Positions 6,711 to 14,763 are shown, numbered from the stretch's first letter. The stretch is 21,727 bases of DNA from Fusobacteriaceae bacterium UBA2433 (GCA_002342785.1 DDQV01000111.1:1-21727); one strand, 5' to 3'. The notes: a model not told the origin generated them from the letters alone. A program made the numbers and translations.

Positions 6711-8114
6711 ATGTTTAATAAAGAAACTTTTATCCAAAGAAGAAAAAAATTGAGGAATGAGTTCAAAAAATTTAAAAAATCAGGTCTAATTCTTATTACA
6801 GGAAATAGTGAAGCTAGTATGGATTATCTAGATAATACCTATGATTTTAAACAAGACAGTTCTTTTAGATATTATTTTGGAATCGATCGTGCTGATATGT
6901 TTGGTCTTATAGATCTTACTAATGATAAAGATTATATCTTTGGGTATGATTATACTATCGATGATATAGTTTGGATGGGTCCCCAAGAATCTTTAAGGGA
7001 TGAAGCAACTAATTTTGGAATAAAAAATACAGGATCTTATGAAGATCTAAAGGTATTTATAAAATACAACAATGATAAGGAAGTTTATTACCAACCTCAA
7101 TATAGGGGAGAAAATATTATAACTCTTGGAGAACTTTTAAATAAAACCAATGATGAGATCAAAGACGGATCTTCTAAAGAACTTTGTTATGCAATAGCTA
7201 ACCAAAGAAACTATAAATCTCCTGAGGAGATTATAGAGATAGAAAAAGCTGTAAATGTTACTAGAGATATGCATTTAAGAGCTATGAGAACTGCAAAAAA
7301 AGGAATGAAGGAATATGAAGTTACAGCAAAGATCCAAGAGGTAGTTTTAAAAAATCATTGTACAAATAGTTTTCCTACTATCTGCTCAACTAATGGGCAA
7401 ACTCTTCATAACCACTATCATGGAAATACTTTAGAAAGTGGAAAGATGCTTTTAATCGACAGTGGAGCAAAATCAAATTCTGGTTATTGTGGAGATATGA
7501 CAACTACCTTTCCTGTAGATGAAAAGTTTACTCCTAAGCAAGCTGAAGTTTATAATATATTGATAGATGCATACAACCATACTGAATCTATATTAAGAGC
7601 AGGGATCACATATAAGGAAGTTCATCTATCTACTTGTTATAAGATTATTGAGGGACTAAAATCTTTAGGACTTATCAAAGGAGATCTAGATAAAGCTATT
7701 GAAAATGGTGTCCAAGCATTATTTATGCCCCACGGACTAGGTCATATGATGGGAATGGATGTCCATGATATGGAAAATTTTACAGAAGTTATTGTAGGAT
7801 ATAATGGAGAGGAAAAATCAACTCAATTTGGATTAGCTTCCCTTAGATTAGGTAGGGTCTTAGAAGATGGATTTGTTTTCACAGTTGAGCCAGGAATATA
7901 TTTTATCCCTGAACTTATAAAAAAATGGAAGGATGAAAAGATCAATTCTGAATTTTTAAACTTTAAAAAGATCGAAGAATATTTAGATTTTGGTGGGATA
8001 AGATATGAAGGTGACTATGTTATAGAAGATGGTAAAGGTCGTAGACTGGGACTTAAGATGCCAAAAACTGTAAAGGAAGTAGAAGCTGAAAGAGCTAAAG
8101 CTTATGCTAAATAA
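6711..8114 (+). CDS. pepP: Xaa-Pro aminopeptidase (aminopeptidase P family, M24B)
   Basis: Removes the N-terminal residue from peptides with Pro in second position; a cytosolic dimetal enzyme. The 467-aa protein has an N-terminal creatinase-like AMP_N domain (about residues 1-135) and a C-terminal pita-bread domain. All five metal ligands are visible: D250 (LLIDSGA), D262 (CGDMT), H345 in HGLGHMMGMDVHD (341-353), E393 (VEPGIYF) and E433 (RYEGDYVIE). The length and motifs match long-form aminopeptidase P. The ATG has a GAGGAGG ribosome site. It stands alone, divergent from feo and convergent with the HEPN gene, and ends in a strong hairpin. The gene symbol is by family and not proven by orthology. 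Confidence 0.93.
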   Translation: MFNKETFIQRRKKLRNEFKKFKKSGLILITGNSEASMDYLDNTYDFKQDSSFRYYFGIDRADMFGLIDLTNDKDYIFGYDYTIDDIVWMGPQESLRDEATNFGIKNTGSYEDLKVFIKYNNDKEVYYQPQYRGENIITLGELLNKTNDEIKDGSSKELCYAIANQRNYKSPEEIIEIEKAVNVTRDMHLRAMRTAKKGMKEYEVTAKIQEVVLKNHCTNSFPTICSTNGQTLHNHYHGNTLESGKMLLIDSGAKSNSGYCGDMTTTFPVDEKFTPKQAEVYNILIDAYNHTESILRAGITYKEVHLSTCYKIIEGLKSLGLIKGDLDKAIENGVQALFMPHGLGHMMGMDVHDMENFTEVIVGYNGEEKSTQFGLASLRLGRVLEDGFVFTVEPGIYFIPELIKKWKDEKINSEFLNFKKIEEYLDFGGIRYEGDYVIEDGKGRRLGLKMPKTVKEVEAERAKAYAK

Positions 8115-8155
8115 AAAATATTAGTAAAATAAGGTAGTTAAATAATTTAAAAAAA

Positions 8156-8192
8156 GGGTAACTCATAAGTAGATTTTCTACTGGAGTTACCC
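8156..8192. terminator. Bidirectional terminator
   Basis: GGGTAACTC (8156-8164) pairs with GAGTTACCC (8184-8192). An inner stem, AGTAGA (8168-8173) with TCTACT (8177-8182), extends it. There is a T-rich run on the right and an A run on the left, so it can end both the aminopeptidase gene and the convergent HEPN gene. Confidence 0.9.
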
Positions 8193-8218
8193 TCTTTTTA
8201 TTATTTTCTACAATTTTT

Positions 8219-8938
8219 TCAACTATTTATTATTTTTATATAAATTTTTTCAATAAATGTCTTATAAAAATCAACAACTTCTTTAGCTTTTTCTTTTGAA
8301 ATTGGAGTCTCTGTTTTTAGTTTTTCATTATAATCCATCTGGTGTACGATAGAATTTCTTCTATTATAAAATTCTTTCATCTTATTATCTATAGTAGTGA
8401 TGGTATAACCCATTTCTTTGGTAATTTCTTCAAAAATTTTATCTTTAGAAATAAGATTTAATGTGTTTTTAATTGCATAAGAACTTGAAAGAGATTTTGT
8501 TGGATTTAAAATAGATTTATGATTTTTAGAATTAATCTCATCAATTATTAATCCAGTCCATTCTTCTAAGTCTTTATTAATGGATTCCAAAAGTATTCCT
8601 AAAGATAGATTTAATTTAATATCTTTAAATTTAGTAGTCGGAGATTTTTCTCCTTTCAGTATTTGGATTAAGTTATATTTTAATATTTCACGTAAAAAAC
8701 GGTCTAAAGAGCTAAAAGTTAGAGCTATAATACCTCTCAAAATAAAATCTGCTATATCTGCATTTAATAATTTTATTGTTTCAAAAATTTCTAATTTTTC
8801 TTCTAAAATATTTATATTTTTTAAAAAATCATCTAATATCTTTTTCTCTCTTTGATTTCCTATAGTTATTGTGTTAGGAATTTTAACTTCTTCATGAATA
8901 TTACTTTCAAAATCAATATCTATTAAATTTTTACTCAT
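8219..8938 (-). CDS. HEPN domain protein, candidate RNase effector
   Basis: A 239-aa, mostly alpha-helical, soluble protein. Near the C-terminus it carries RRNSIVH (residues 193-199), which gives the HEPN catalytic pattern Rx4H (R194, H199), followed by QMDY. An earlier helix, FSSLDRFLREILKYNL (75-90), resembles the first HEPN helix of the RiboL-PSP-type families. HEPN domains of this type are metal-independent RNases, as in PrrC, RloC and HepT (family knowledge); activity here is inferred. Its ATG overlaps the TAA of the upstream ATPase by one base (TAATG), which implies translational coupling and a fixed ratio of the two proteins. The exact HEPN subfamily cannot be fixed by eye. It ends before a shared terminator. 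Confidence 0.75.
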   Translation of the reverse strand: MSKNLIDIDFESNIHEEVKIPNTITIGNQREKKILDDFLKNINILEEKLEIFETIKLLNADIADFILRGIIALTFSSLDRFLREILKYNLIQILKGEKSPTTKFKDIKLNLSLGILLESINKDLEEWTGLIIDEINSKNHKSILNPTKSLSSSYAIKNTLNLISKDKIFEEITKEMGYTITTIDNKMKEFYNRRNSIVHQMDYNEKLKTETPISKEKAKEVVDFYKTFIEKIYIKIINS

Positions 8939-10215
8939 TATTCTTCACCACACAAAGTTATTAAAGAATTAGAATTTAATATCTGTATATCGGTATACAC
9001 ACCCCTTAAATACTTAATTCTAATGTTTTCATCTTTTCTTACTCCACGTATTTGAGATAGAGGAGTTAGTTTAGTACTATAATTAGTTTTAATCCCTTTT
9101 TCTGTAAACCAAATTTGATCTTTTCTCAATATCTCCAGATTTAATAAATTTACATCATGAGTTGTAAAAATAAGTTGTGCTCCTCTTCTATTTATTTCTT
9201 TATTTTGAAATATTTCGATTAATATTTTAGAAATTGTTGGATGAAAACTAGTTTCTAATTCGTCATAGAAAAGAATTTTTCCATTTAATAAAACATTTAT
9301 AATCGGTCCTCCAATTTCAAAAAATTTGCGAACACCCTTTGATTCCTCCTCTAGATTAAAAATTAAATTACTTTCATAATAAAAAATATTTACCTTAGTT
9401 TCAAAAGAATCTCCTTTTTGTAAAAAAAGTTTCAATTCTTCTGGAATTCCAGGTGGAAATTTATCAGTATCTATTTTTTCAAACTTTGCTTCAAAATCTT
9501 TAATAGAAGGGTTTATTTTTCTTAATATATCTAAAAATATTTTTCTATATTCTTTTTTCTTTTTTAAAATTTCTACTGTATATTGTAACCAATCAGGATT
9601 TCCTTCATTCATATTTATTACTAAATCATTTTTAAAAAAATCTATAACATTTTTAATTTCATCAATTTCAACCCATTCTGATAAAGTCCCTAAGAATAAT
9701 TTATTTGTCAAAGTTTTATCTTTCATATCTTTAAATTTAGAATTATATTCTCTAGGATATACTGTTTTTATTTCATCTCCTTCAGAGGTTCTTTCAAAGA
9801 TTTTTTTTTGTTTTTTACTTGGATAATGATATAGAGCTTCCTTTAAAATATGAGTATCGTTAAATGAGATAAAGTAAGCGTATCTTATATCATTTTTAAT
9901 AAAAACAATTGTAAAATTAGTTGGTTTATCTTTTATTAATTTAAATGGTACTCTAGGAATTTGTTGTCCAATAGTCATAAATTGTGTTGTCTTAATTAAA
10001 AAGCTTAAATGTGACATAGCTTTTAGTAAATTTGTTTTCCCAGTTGCATTATTTCCATAAATGGCTAAAAGTGGAGATAATAATATGTTTTCTTCTTTTA
10101 TTTCAATCAAACTATCCTTTAAGTTATCATCTTTTTTATCACTTTCCATAGAAAAGACAACTTTTTCTTTAATAGATAAAAAATTTTCTACCTCAAATCT
10201 AATTAATTTGGCCAT
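8938..10215 (-). CDS. AAA15/ABC-type ATPase (COG1106-like), HEPN partner
   Basis: A 425-aa cytosolic ATPase of the SMC/RecF/OLD-like group. Seen in order: the N-terminal strand IRFEVENFLSIKEKVVFSM; Walker A GNNATGKT (residues 54-61); a long insert with coiled or helical character (about 140-290); an ABC-like signature EESKGVRKF (290-298); Walker B ILFYDE (314-319) followed by LETSFHP; the switch His in TTHD (H353); and a terminal RIKYLRGVYT block typical of AAA15 proteins. There is no nuclease domain (no TOPRIM), so the overlapping HEPN gene is the likely effector. The ATG has an AGAGGTG ribosome site and a strong promoter upstream. The fold resembles the ATPase halves of the anticodon nucleases PrrC and RloC and of RloA/AbiL-like proteins; which is closest needs a search. 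Confidence 0.85.
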   Translation of the reverse strand: MAKLIRFEVENFLSIKEKVVFSMESDKKDDNLKDSLIEIKEENILLSPLLAIYGNNATGKTNLLKAMSHLSFLIKTTQFMTIGQQIPRVPFKLIKDKPTNFTIVFIKNDIRYAYFISFNDTHILKEALYHYPSKKQKKIFERTSEGDEIKTVYPREYNSKFKDMKDKTLTNKLFLGTLSEWVEIDEIKNVIDFFKNDLVINMNEGNPDWLQYTVEILKKKKEYRKIFLDILRKINPSIKDFEAKFEKIDTDKFPPGIPEELKLFLQKGDSFETKVNIFYYESNLIFNLEEESKGVRKFFEIGGPIINVLLNGKILFYDELETSFHPTISKILIEIFQNKEINRRGAQLIFTTHDVNLLNLEILRKDQIWFTEKGIKTNYSTKLTPLSQIRGVRKDENIRIKYLRGVYTDIQILNSNSLITLCGEE

Positions 10216-10255
10216 ACTAACACCTCTTTATTTTAATATATCGTACTAGTAGTAA

Positions 10256-10284
10256 ATTATATATTATTTTTTTAAAAAAATCAA
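10256..10284 (-). promoter_or_regulatory. Promoter of the ATPase-HEPN operon
   Basis: On the - strand: TTGATT (10284-10279), a 17-bp spacer, and a perfect TATAAT (10261-10256). The spacer contains a T5-A7 block, part of an A7/T7 palindrome (10267-10280) that would bend the DNA. It lies about 40 bp upstream of the start. No obvious operator was found beside it. Confidence 0.75.
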
Positions 10285-10358
10285 TTTAATTTAAGTTTTT
10301 GTGATAAATTGTCATTTTTCACTTTTTAAATGTTTATTTTTTACTTTTAATATACTAA

Positions 10359-10763
10359 TTATTTTTCTAATATCATCTTTGCCAACTCTAAGGTGTCATA
10401 GATATATTCTTCTACAACTTTTTCAACTATCTTTAAATTTAAAGATTGATAGTCATGAACTGCTATATTTCTAAATCCTACCATACCTTGTAGACGTAAA
10501 CTCAGTTTTTCACTTATTATATTGTTGTTACTCAAAATTTCAAAATTTTCCTTACTTGTCTGAGGTATACCTAATTTATTTTTCCTTATGTAATGAGTTG
10601 CTATATCTATACTTGCCTCACAGAGTCTCTGAACATTTAATATTATAGAATCCTGCCTCCTATAATCATTTAGATTTTTAGGATCTCCCTCATATTCCTC
10701 ATTAATCCTTTTAATACATCTTTTTATAGTTTCAATTTTGTTTAAAATAATGTCATCTTTCAT
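10359..10763 (-). CDS. hepT: HepT-type HEPN toxin (DUF86)
   Basis: A 134-aa helical RNase toxin of the HepT/MntA type VII toxin-antitoxin family. The hallmark RX4HXY motif is present as RNIAVHDY (R98, H103, Y105). In characterised systems the Tyr of this motif is the residue AMPylated by MntA to silence the toxin (family knowledge). The N-terminal helix contains basic runs (ETIKRCIKRINEEY). The gene begins two bases after the mntA stop, in the usual order antitoxin then toxin. Its 5' part (10682-10749) is repeated, with one mismatch in 68 bases, at 21284-21351. It appears intact and full length, so the system is probably functional. Between this gene and the ATPase operon (10216-10358) only that operon's promoter is seen. 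Confidence 0.92.
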   Translation of the reverse strand: MKDDIILNKIETIKRCIKRINEEYEGDPKNLNDYRRQDSIILNVQRLCEASIDIATHYIRKNKLGIPQTSKENFEILSNNNIISEKLSLRLQGMVGFRNIAVHDYQSLNLKIVEKVVEEYIYDTLELAKMILEK

Positions 10764-11574
10764 ATCTACACCTCATAGTTATCAATTATTTCTTTTCTCT
10801 CTTCATTTAATTTAAAATATTTTTTATATACCAAAAGTTCAAATTTTTCCCTCTCAGTACTGCTTTTTTCATATATATATATTCCATTTTCAACTACTTC
10901 TTTTTGAAAAACTGTAGAGGATTTTTTTAATTGTACTAGATCTACTTCTTTTTTTATCTTAGCACTTATCTCCTGAGCTAAAAGAAATATCTCAAAGGAA
11001 TCATATTCATTTTCAGAGTAAAAAGCTATATCAATATCGCTATCTTTAGTATTTTCTTTTTTTGCATAGGAGCCAAATATATATACAATTTTCTTATCTA
11101 TATCTTTTAATTTTTCTAAAATTATTTGTGTAATCTCATTTTTTAACATGATCTCCTCCTATTATAATATTTCTATATATATTATACACTATAATTTTTT
11201 AAAATATTATTTGTTCTAAATCCTTTGATCCTATTAGATCGTAAGGAAAGACCATAAATCCACCATCACTGTCTAGATCTAACTCATATCCAAGTTCCTT
11301 TGCAGTGATATAATATATATACCAAATATACTTAGAACAATAGAAACTATTAGGATTTTTTTTACCTCTTATGAAGTATCCCTTGTCTGTATATTTTTTT
11401 AAATTTTCTACAAATACTTTTTTAAATTTTTCATCAAAATTTTTATATCTAAGGACCATAACCTTTCTATCTTCATAGAGCCAAGAATAGGTATCGATCT
11501 CATAGTATCCCACTCCTAATTCAGGATAATCTCCCATAATATCTGGTTTTACTACCATAGCTGAGTGTCCATAC
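10682..11574. repeat. Direct repeat, intact copy (hepT 5' end to lipoprotein gene)
   Basis: This interval is the intact version of a sequence repeated, in the same orientation, at 21284-21707. Copy 1 holds the hepT 5' end, the whole of mntA and most of the lipoprotein gene. Copy 2 lacks 457 bases of it. The first 68 bases differ at one position, and the remainder differs at roughly a dozen scattered positions plus a 12-base deletion. Confidence 0.9.
10766..11149 (-). CDS. mntA: MntA-type nucleotidyltransferase antitoxin
   Basis: A 127-aa minimal nucleotidyltransferase. The family pattern GSX10DXD is exact: G26-S27 in YIFGSYAKK, D38 and D40 in DSDID; a third acidic residue (D70, EVDLVQL) completes the metal site. 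These proteins AMPylate the neighbouring HepT toxin (family knowledge). The C-terminal 40 residues are helical and charged. The ATG has an AGGAGGAG ribosome site, and the stop is two bases before hepT. Upstream (11150-11198) a TATAAT hexamer is visible on the - strand without a matching -35, so it may be transcribed on its own or together with the lipoprotein gene. The decayed second copy at the right edge of the window has lost this gene entirely. Confidence 0.92.
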   Translation of the reverse strand: MLKNEITQIILEKLKDIDKKIVYIFGSYAKKENTKDSDIDIAFYSENEYDSFEIFLLAQEISAKIKKEVDLVQLKKSSTVFQKEVVENGIYIYEKSSTEREKFELLVYKKYFKLNEERKEIIDNYEV

Positions 11575-11777
11575 CATCCCATGGGATTTTTTACTAATTT
11601 GTTTTTTATAATAATATCTCCTACCCTTAGTTCTTTTCTATTTGATCTCACTGTTCTTATATCTTGCCACTTTCTATTTATAGGTATATTAGTGCAAGAT
11701 ACAAAGATAAATAAAAAAGAAGATAAGATAAAGATCTTAATAAATTTATTTTTATTTAAAATATATGAATGCTCCAT
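11199..11777 (-). CDS. Lipoprotein with YiiX/YebB-like permuted papain fold
   Basis: About 192 aa. A hydrophobic N-terminal segment (FIKIFILSSFLFIFV) leads to a Cys in a slightly unusual lipobox (FVSC), predicting a lipid-anchored envelope protein. The body carries WYGHSAMVV with a His, then a YYEIDTYSW strand, then FYCSKYIWYIYY with a Cys. The order His, acidic strand, Cys is that of the permuted NlpC/P60-like YiiX/YebB (DUF830) family, whose members are candidate amidases or peptidases; the substrate is unknown. The start is uncertain: ATG 11777 (overlapping pgeF by 26 bases) or GTG 11786; neither has a strong ribosome site, suggesting coupling to pgeF. It lies 49 bases upstream of mntA. 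A decayed copy is found at the right edge. Confidence 0.75.
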   Translation of the reverse strand: MEHSYILNKNKFIKIFILSSFLFIFVSCTNIPINRKWQDIRTVRSNRKELRVGDIIIKNKLVKNPMGWYGHSAMVVKPDIMGDYPELGVGYYEIDTYSWLYEDRKVMVLRYKNFDEKFKKVFVENLKKYTDKGYFIRGKKNPNSFYCSKYIWYIYYITAKELGYELDLDSDGGFMVFPYDLIGSKDLEQIIF

Positions 11778-12480
11778 TTCTACCACTTAGATCCCCGTCC
11801 CTCCTATAAGAATGAAATTCATCTCTATAGGTACAACTATTAGAAGTTATTATATTTTCCTCTTTTATTCCAATTTTTAATAATATTTGTTTGTTAAATT
11901 CTATATTATCATAATGATATCTATTGTTTCTTATACAAAAAACTAACTTAGTTACCTCTTTTCCATACTTTTTATAGAAAAGGTCAAAGAATTCCTCTCC
12001 TACAGGATAGTTCTCCTTAGATATCCCGATTCCCAATCCTATTATAATATCTTCTACTAAAGATCCATACTGGGAGATCATCTTTCCTATCATATTTTTT
12101 TGAATTCCATTAAAAGATCCCTTCCAACCACCATGGCAGAGTCCAATCGCCTTATTTTTTTTGTCATAGGCGTAGATAGGAAGGCAGTCTGCATATTGTG
12201 TAAATAACACTATATTTTTATTTTTAGTAATAAAACCATCTGTTTCTAAATATAGATCTTTTATTTTTTCTTCTATTATTTCTATATTTGTAGAATGAGT
12301 TTGGCTAGGAAAGACTATAATCTTATCCTCTATATCCAAAAGTTTTTTTATCCTATCTTTAGATACGGCGTTTTCCTTTATCATCCTACTATCTATCAGA
12401 TCTTTAGTAGTATATATTGCTTTTATCCCCAAATTATCAAATTCTTCTATCTCATAGTATTCATCTTTTTTTATAAAAAT
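11752..12480 (-). CDS. pgeF: Peptidoglycan editing factor, laccase-domain (YfiH/YlmD family)
   Basis: A member of the multicopper polyphenol oxidase/purine nucleoside phosphorylase-like family linked to removal of wrongly built muropeptides. Family marks: FPSQTHSTN (a metal-site His), the QYADCLP block with its Cys, GLCHGGWKGS with another His, and the terminal YRDEFHSYRRDG...GRNGAFIY. The earliest ordinary start is TTG 12432, but the family-like N-terminus (FIKKDEYYEIEEFDNLGIKA) reads on upstream in frame. A good AAGGAG site (12494-12489) sits eight bases before an ATT codon at 12480, with no ATG between. I therefore place the start at ATT 12480 (242 aa), a rare but known start codon. The 3' end overlaps the lipoprotein gene. 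Confidence 0.85.
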   Translation of the reverse strand: MFIKKDEYYEIEEFDNLGIKAIYTTKDLIDSRMIKENAVSKDRIKKLLDIEDKIIVFPSQTHSTNIEIIEEKIKDLYLETDGFITKNKNIVLFTQYADCLPIYAYDKKNKAIGLCHGGWKGSFNGIQKNMIGKMISQYGSLVEDIIIGLGIGISKENYPVGEEFFDLFYKKYGKEVTKLVFCIRNNRYHYDNIEFNKQILLKIGIKEENIITSNSCTYRDEFHSYRRDGDLSGRNGAFIYFK

Positions 12481-12531
12481 TTTCTTTTCTCCTTTATATT
12501 TTTTTATTTTTATTTTTTTATTCTATATAGT

Positions 12532-12562
12532 AAAAGAAGAATCCCATTGGAATCCTTCTTTT
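12532..12562 (-). terminator. Terminator after argS
   Basis: A 14-bp stem (12532-12545 with 12549-12562) around a 3-base loop. On the - strand RNA all 14 pairs form, two of them as G-U wobbles, while on the + strand two are mismatched, so it is oriented to end argS transcripts. The last arm ends in UUUU. Confidence 0.65.
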
Positions 12563-12571
12563 TTTAATCTA

Positions 12572-14287
12572 CTACATTCTATCTACTGTTTTCATTCCTA
12601 ATAATGCCAATCCCTCTTTTAGAGTTTTTGCTGCTCTATCTGCAATAAGTAATCTAGAATATAAGATATCATCCTCTTGATTTAATATTGGACAAGCATT
12701 GTAGAAACTATTAAATTTCTTAGCTAGTTCATATAGATAATCTGTAATTAAGTTAGGTTTACATGTTGTAGAAGCTTTTAACACTGTTGATGGAAATTGA
12801 TTCATATATAATACCAATGCTTTTTCTGCTTTTTCTATAAATTTAACCTTTGCATCTTGATCTAAATTTTTAGAATTTTCTTTTCCCTTTCTAAGGATAG
12901 ATTGAACTCTAGCATATGTATATTGTAAGTAAGGTCCTGTATTTCCTTCAAAACTTAAGATCTTATCCCATTCAAATATTATTGCACTCTGTCTATTTTG
13001 AGAAAGATCAGCATATTTTACTGCTCCTGTTCCAACTACCTCTGCAATAATATCTTTTTCCTCTGAAGATAGAGATGGATTTTTTTCCTCTACTACCTCT
13101 AGTGCTCTTCTTTTAGCTTCATCTAAAAGTTCCTCTAGTTTAATTACATTTCCCTTTCTAGAAGAGAATATTCCATCAGCAAATCTCATTATTCCAAACC
13201 AGATATGTTGTTTTTCTATATCCCAACCCATCATCTCAGTTATTTTAAAGAACTGTTTAAAATGATCTTGTTGTCTTTCATCAGTTACATAAACTAATTT
13301 ATTTACATCATAGTTTTCCTTTCTAAATTTAACTGTAGCTATATCAGAAGTTGCATATAGAAATGCTCCATCTCCTTTTTGTACAAGGCAAGGATTTAAC
13401 TTTGTTTCCTCAGGGAAAAATACAACTTGAGCTTTTTCAGATTCTACAGCAATCTTTTTTTCCTTTAGTTCTTCTATTACTCCAGGCATCATATCGTGGT
13501 AGTGAGATTCACCAAAGTATGTATCGAATTCAATATCTAATCTTTTATATACCTTATTATATTCATTTAGTGATACCTCTATAAACTCCTTCCAAAGTCT
13601 ATAGTTTTCCTTATCACCTTCATGTAATTTTTTTAATTCAAGTCTTGCTTGACTATTTAAATCTTCATTGTGTTCTGACTCTACAGCAAACTTTACATAT
13701 ACTCTTTCTAATTCATCTATAGGAGCTTTCTCATATGCATCTTTATCTAACCAGTTTCTATAACCAATGATTAATTTTCCAAACTGTGTTCCCCAGTCAC
13801 CAATATGATTATCAGCCACTGTGTTATATCCCAAATGGTTATAGATCCTCTTTATAGAATCTCCAATAATTGTAGATCTTAAGTGACCTATATGCATCCT
13901 TTTAGCAATATTAGGTGATGAATAATCTATGATAACATCTCCATGGGTATCTAAAAATGAAAAATCATATTTTTCAGTTGTCATCTTATTTACTCTTTTT
14001 CCTAAATATTCTTCCTTTAAATATATGTTTATAAATCCAGGCCCTGCTATCTCTAATTTTTCAATGATCTCATTATCAAAAAAACCATCTAATAATTTAG
14101 TAGCTATTGCTCTTGGATTATTTCCTATTATTTTAGAATTCATCATTGCAAAATTTGTTTGGAAATCTCCAAATTTATCATTTACAGTAGGTTGGATATC
14201 AACCTCTTTAAGACCCTCTACCCCTTCAAATACATCTTTCACCATTTGATTAAATATACTTGCTATCTCTTTTTCAATCAGTAACAT
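12572..14287 (-). CDS. argS: Arginyl-tRNA synthetase
   Basis: Class I synthetase that charges tRNA-Arg. The 571-aa length is normal. Seen: an N-terminal Add1 domain (about residues 1-110) involved in tRNA D-loop contact; the HIGH motif (132-135, MHIGHLRST); HIGDWGTQFG (161-170); YVTDERQQDHFKQ (333-345); the ArgRS version of the KMSKS loop, FSSRKGN (374-380); and a DALR anticodon-binding domain ending GLALLGMKTVDRM. ArgRS often lacks a true KMSKS, so this is not a defect. The ATG has a GGAG site eight bases upstream. It is followed by a terminator and then pgeF. This is probably the cell's only copy, which matters for the flanking repeats. Confidence 0.97.
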   Translation of the reverse strand: MLLIEKEIASIFNQMVKDVFEGVEGLKEVDIQPTVNDKFGDFQTNFAMMNSKIIGNNPRAIATKLLDGFFDNEIIEKLEIAGPGFINIYLKEEYLGKRVNKMTTEKYDFSFLDTHGDVIIDYSSPNIAKRMHIGHLRSTIIGDSIKRIYNHLGYNTVADNHIGDWGTQFGKLIIGYRNWLDKDAYEKAPIDELERVYVKFAVESEHNEDLNSQARLELKKLHEGDKENYRLWKEFIEVSLNEYNKVYKRLDIEFDTYFGESHYHDMMPGVIEELKEKKIAVESEKAQVVFFPEETKLNPCLVQKGDGAFLYATSDIATVKFRKENYDVNKLVYVTDERQQDHFKQFFKITEMMGWDIEKQHIWFGIMRFADGIFSSRKGNVIKLEELLDEAKRRALEVVEEKNPSLSSEEKDIIAEVVGTGAVKYADLSQNRQSAIIFEWDKILSFEGNTGPYLQYTYARVQSILRKGKENSKNLDQDAKVKFIEKAEKALVLYMNQFPSTVLKASTTCKPNLITDYLYELAKKFNSFYNACPILNQEDDILYSRLLIADRAAKTLKEGLALLGMKTVDRM

Positions 14288-14331
14288 CTCTTCAACTCCA
14301 ATTTTTATAATTTATAATTTATTTACTCTAT

Positions 14332-14340
14332 ATTTTAACA
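14332..14340 (-). promoter_or_regulatory. Candidate extended -10 for argS
   Basis: On the - strand: TGT followed by TAAAAT (14340-14332), an extended -10 about 45 bp before the start. No good -35 is seen. The stretch 14341-14439 holds nothing else recognisable. Confidence 0.35.
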
Positions 14341-14439
14341 TATTTAATTAGAAATTTGGATATTTTTTAAATATGGATTTTTTAAGGCTAGATACTTGCT
14401 TATCTTTTTTTTTTTAATATTCTCTAATCAATTCATTTT

Positions 14440-14642
14440 CTATAACTTCATCTTTACTTGTAATCCCTTCTCACTCTTGTAAATTACATCTAATATTTTT
14501 TTTAATATTCCCCTAGTCCTTCTCCTGTTTCCTCATTTCTTATTCCAAATTCTATTTTAGCTTTAAGTAATCCCAACTTACCCCCTATATCATATCTCTT
14601 TCCTTTAAACTTATATGCGCTAACACTGTTTCCATCTTTTAT
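14440..14642 (-). pseudogene. galU: Remnant of galU (UTP-glucose-1-phosphate uridylyltransferase) 3' end
   Basis: Translating the - strand from about 14642 gives KDGNSVSAYKFKGKRYDIGG, then KLGLLKAKIEFGIRN and EETGEG. This matches the C-terminal block of bacterial GalU, where 'GKRYDIGxKLGFLKAxxEFALR' is conserved. The frame then meets a stop (14504-14502). One base of shift in an A-rich run restores LKKILDVIYKSEKGLQVKMK and a natural stop at 14440. So the fragment has lost its 5' part and carries a frameshift. No start codon or ribosome site is seen. It is a relic of a once larger gene. The assignment rests on about 45 residues and is moderately secure. Confidence 0.65.
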
Positions 14643-14763
14643 CAAAATTTTGTTAGAAAATTCTCTCTTCTATTAAGAGAAAGATGAATAGCAAAGGTTT
14701 TCTAATTAATTCTATCTTGAAATTAAATAAATATATTACTTTCAACAATTATATCGTATATAT

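Noticed and set aside
10216..10358. Small RNA or antitoxin RNA between the ATPase and hepT
   Set aside because: Only the ATPase promoter can be supported; no hairpin with a terminator tail was seen.
14650..14690. Hairpin TCTCTT/AAGAGA as a terminator
   Set aside because: Only a 6-bp stem and no T run follows it on either strand.
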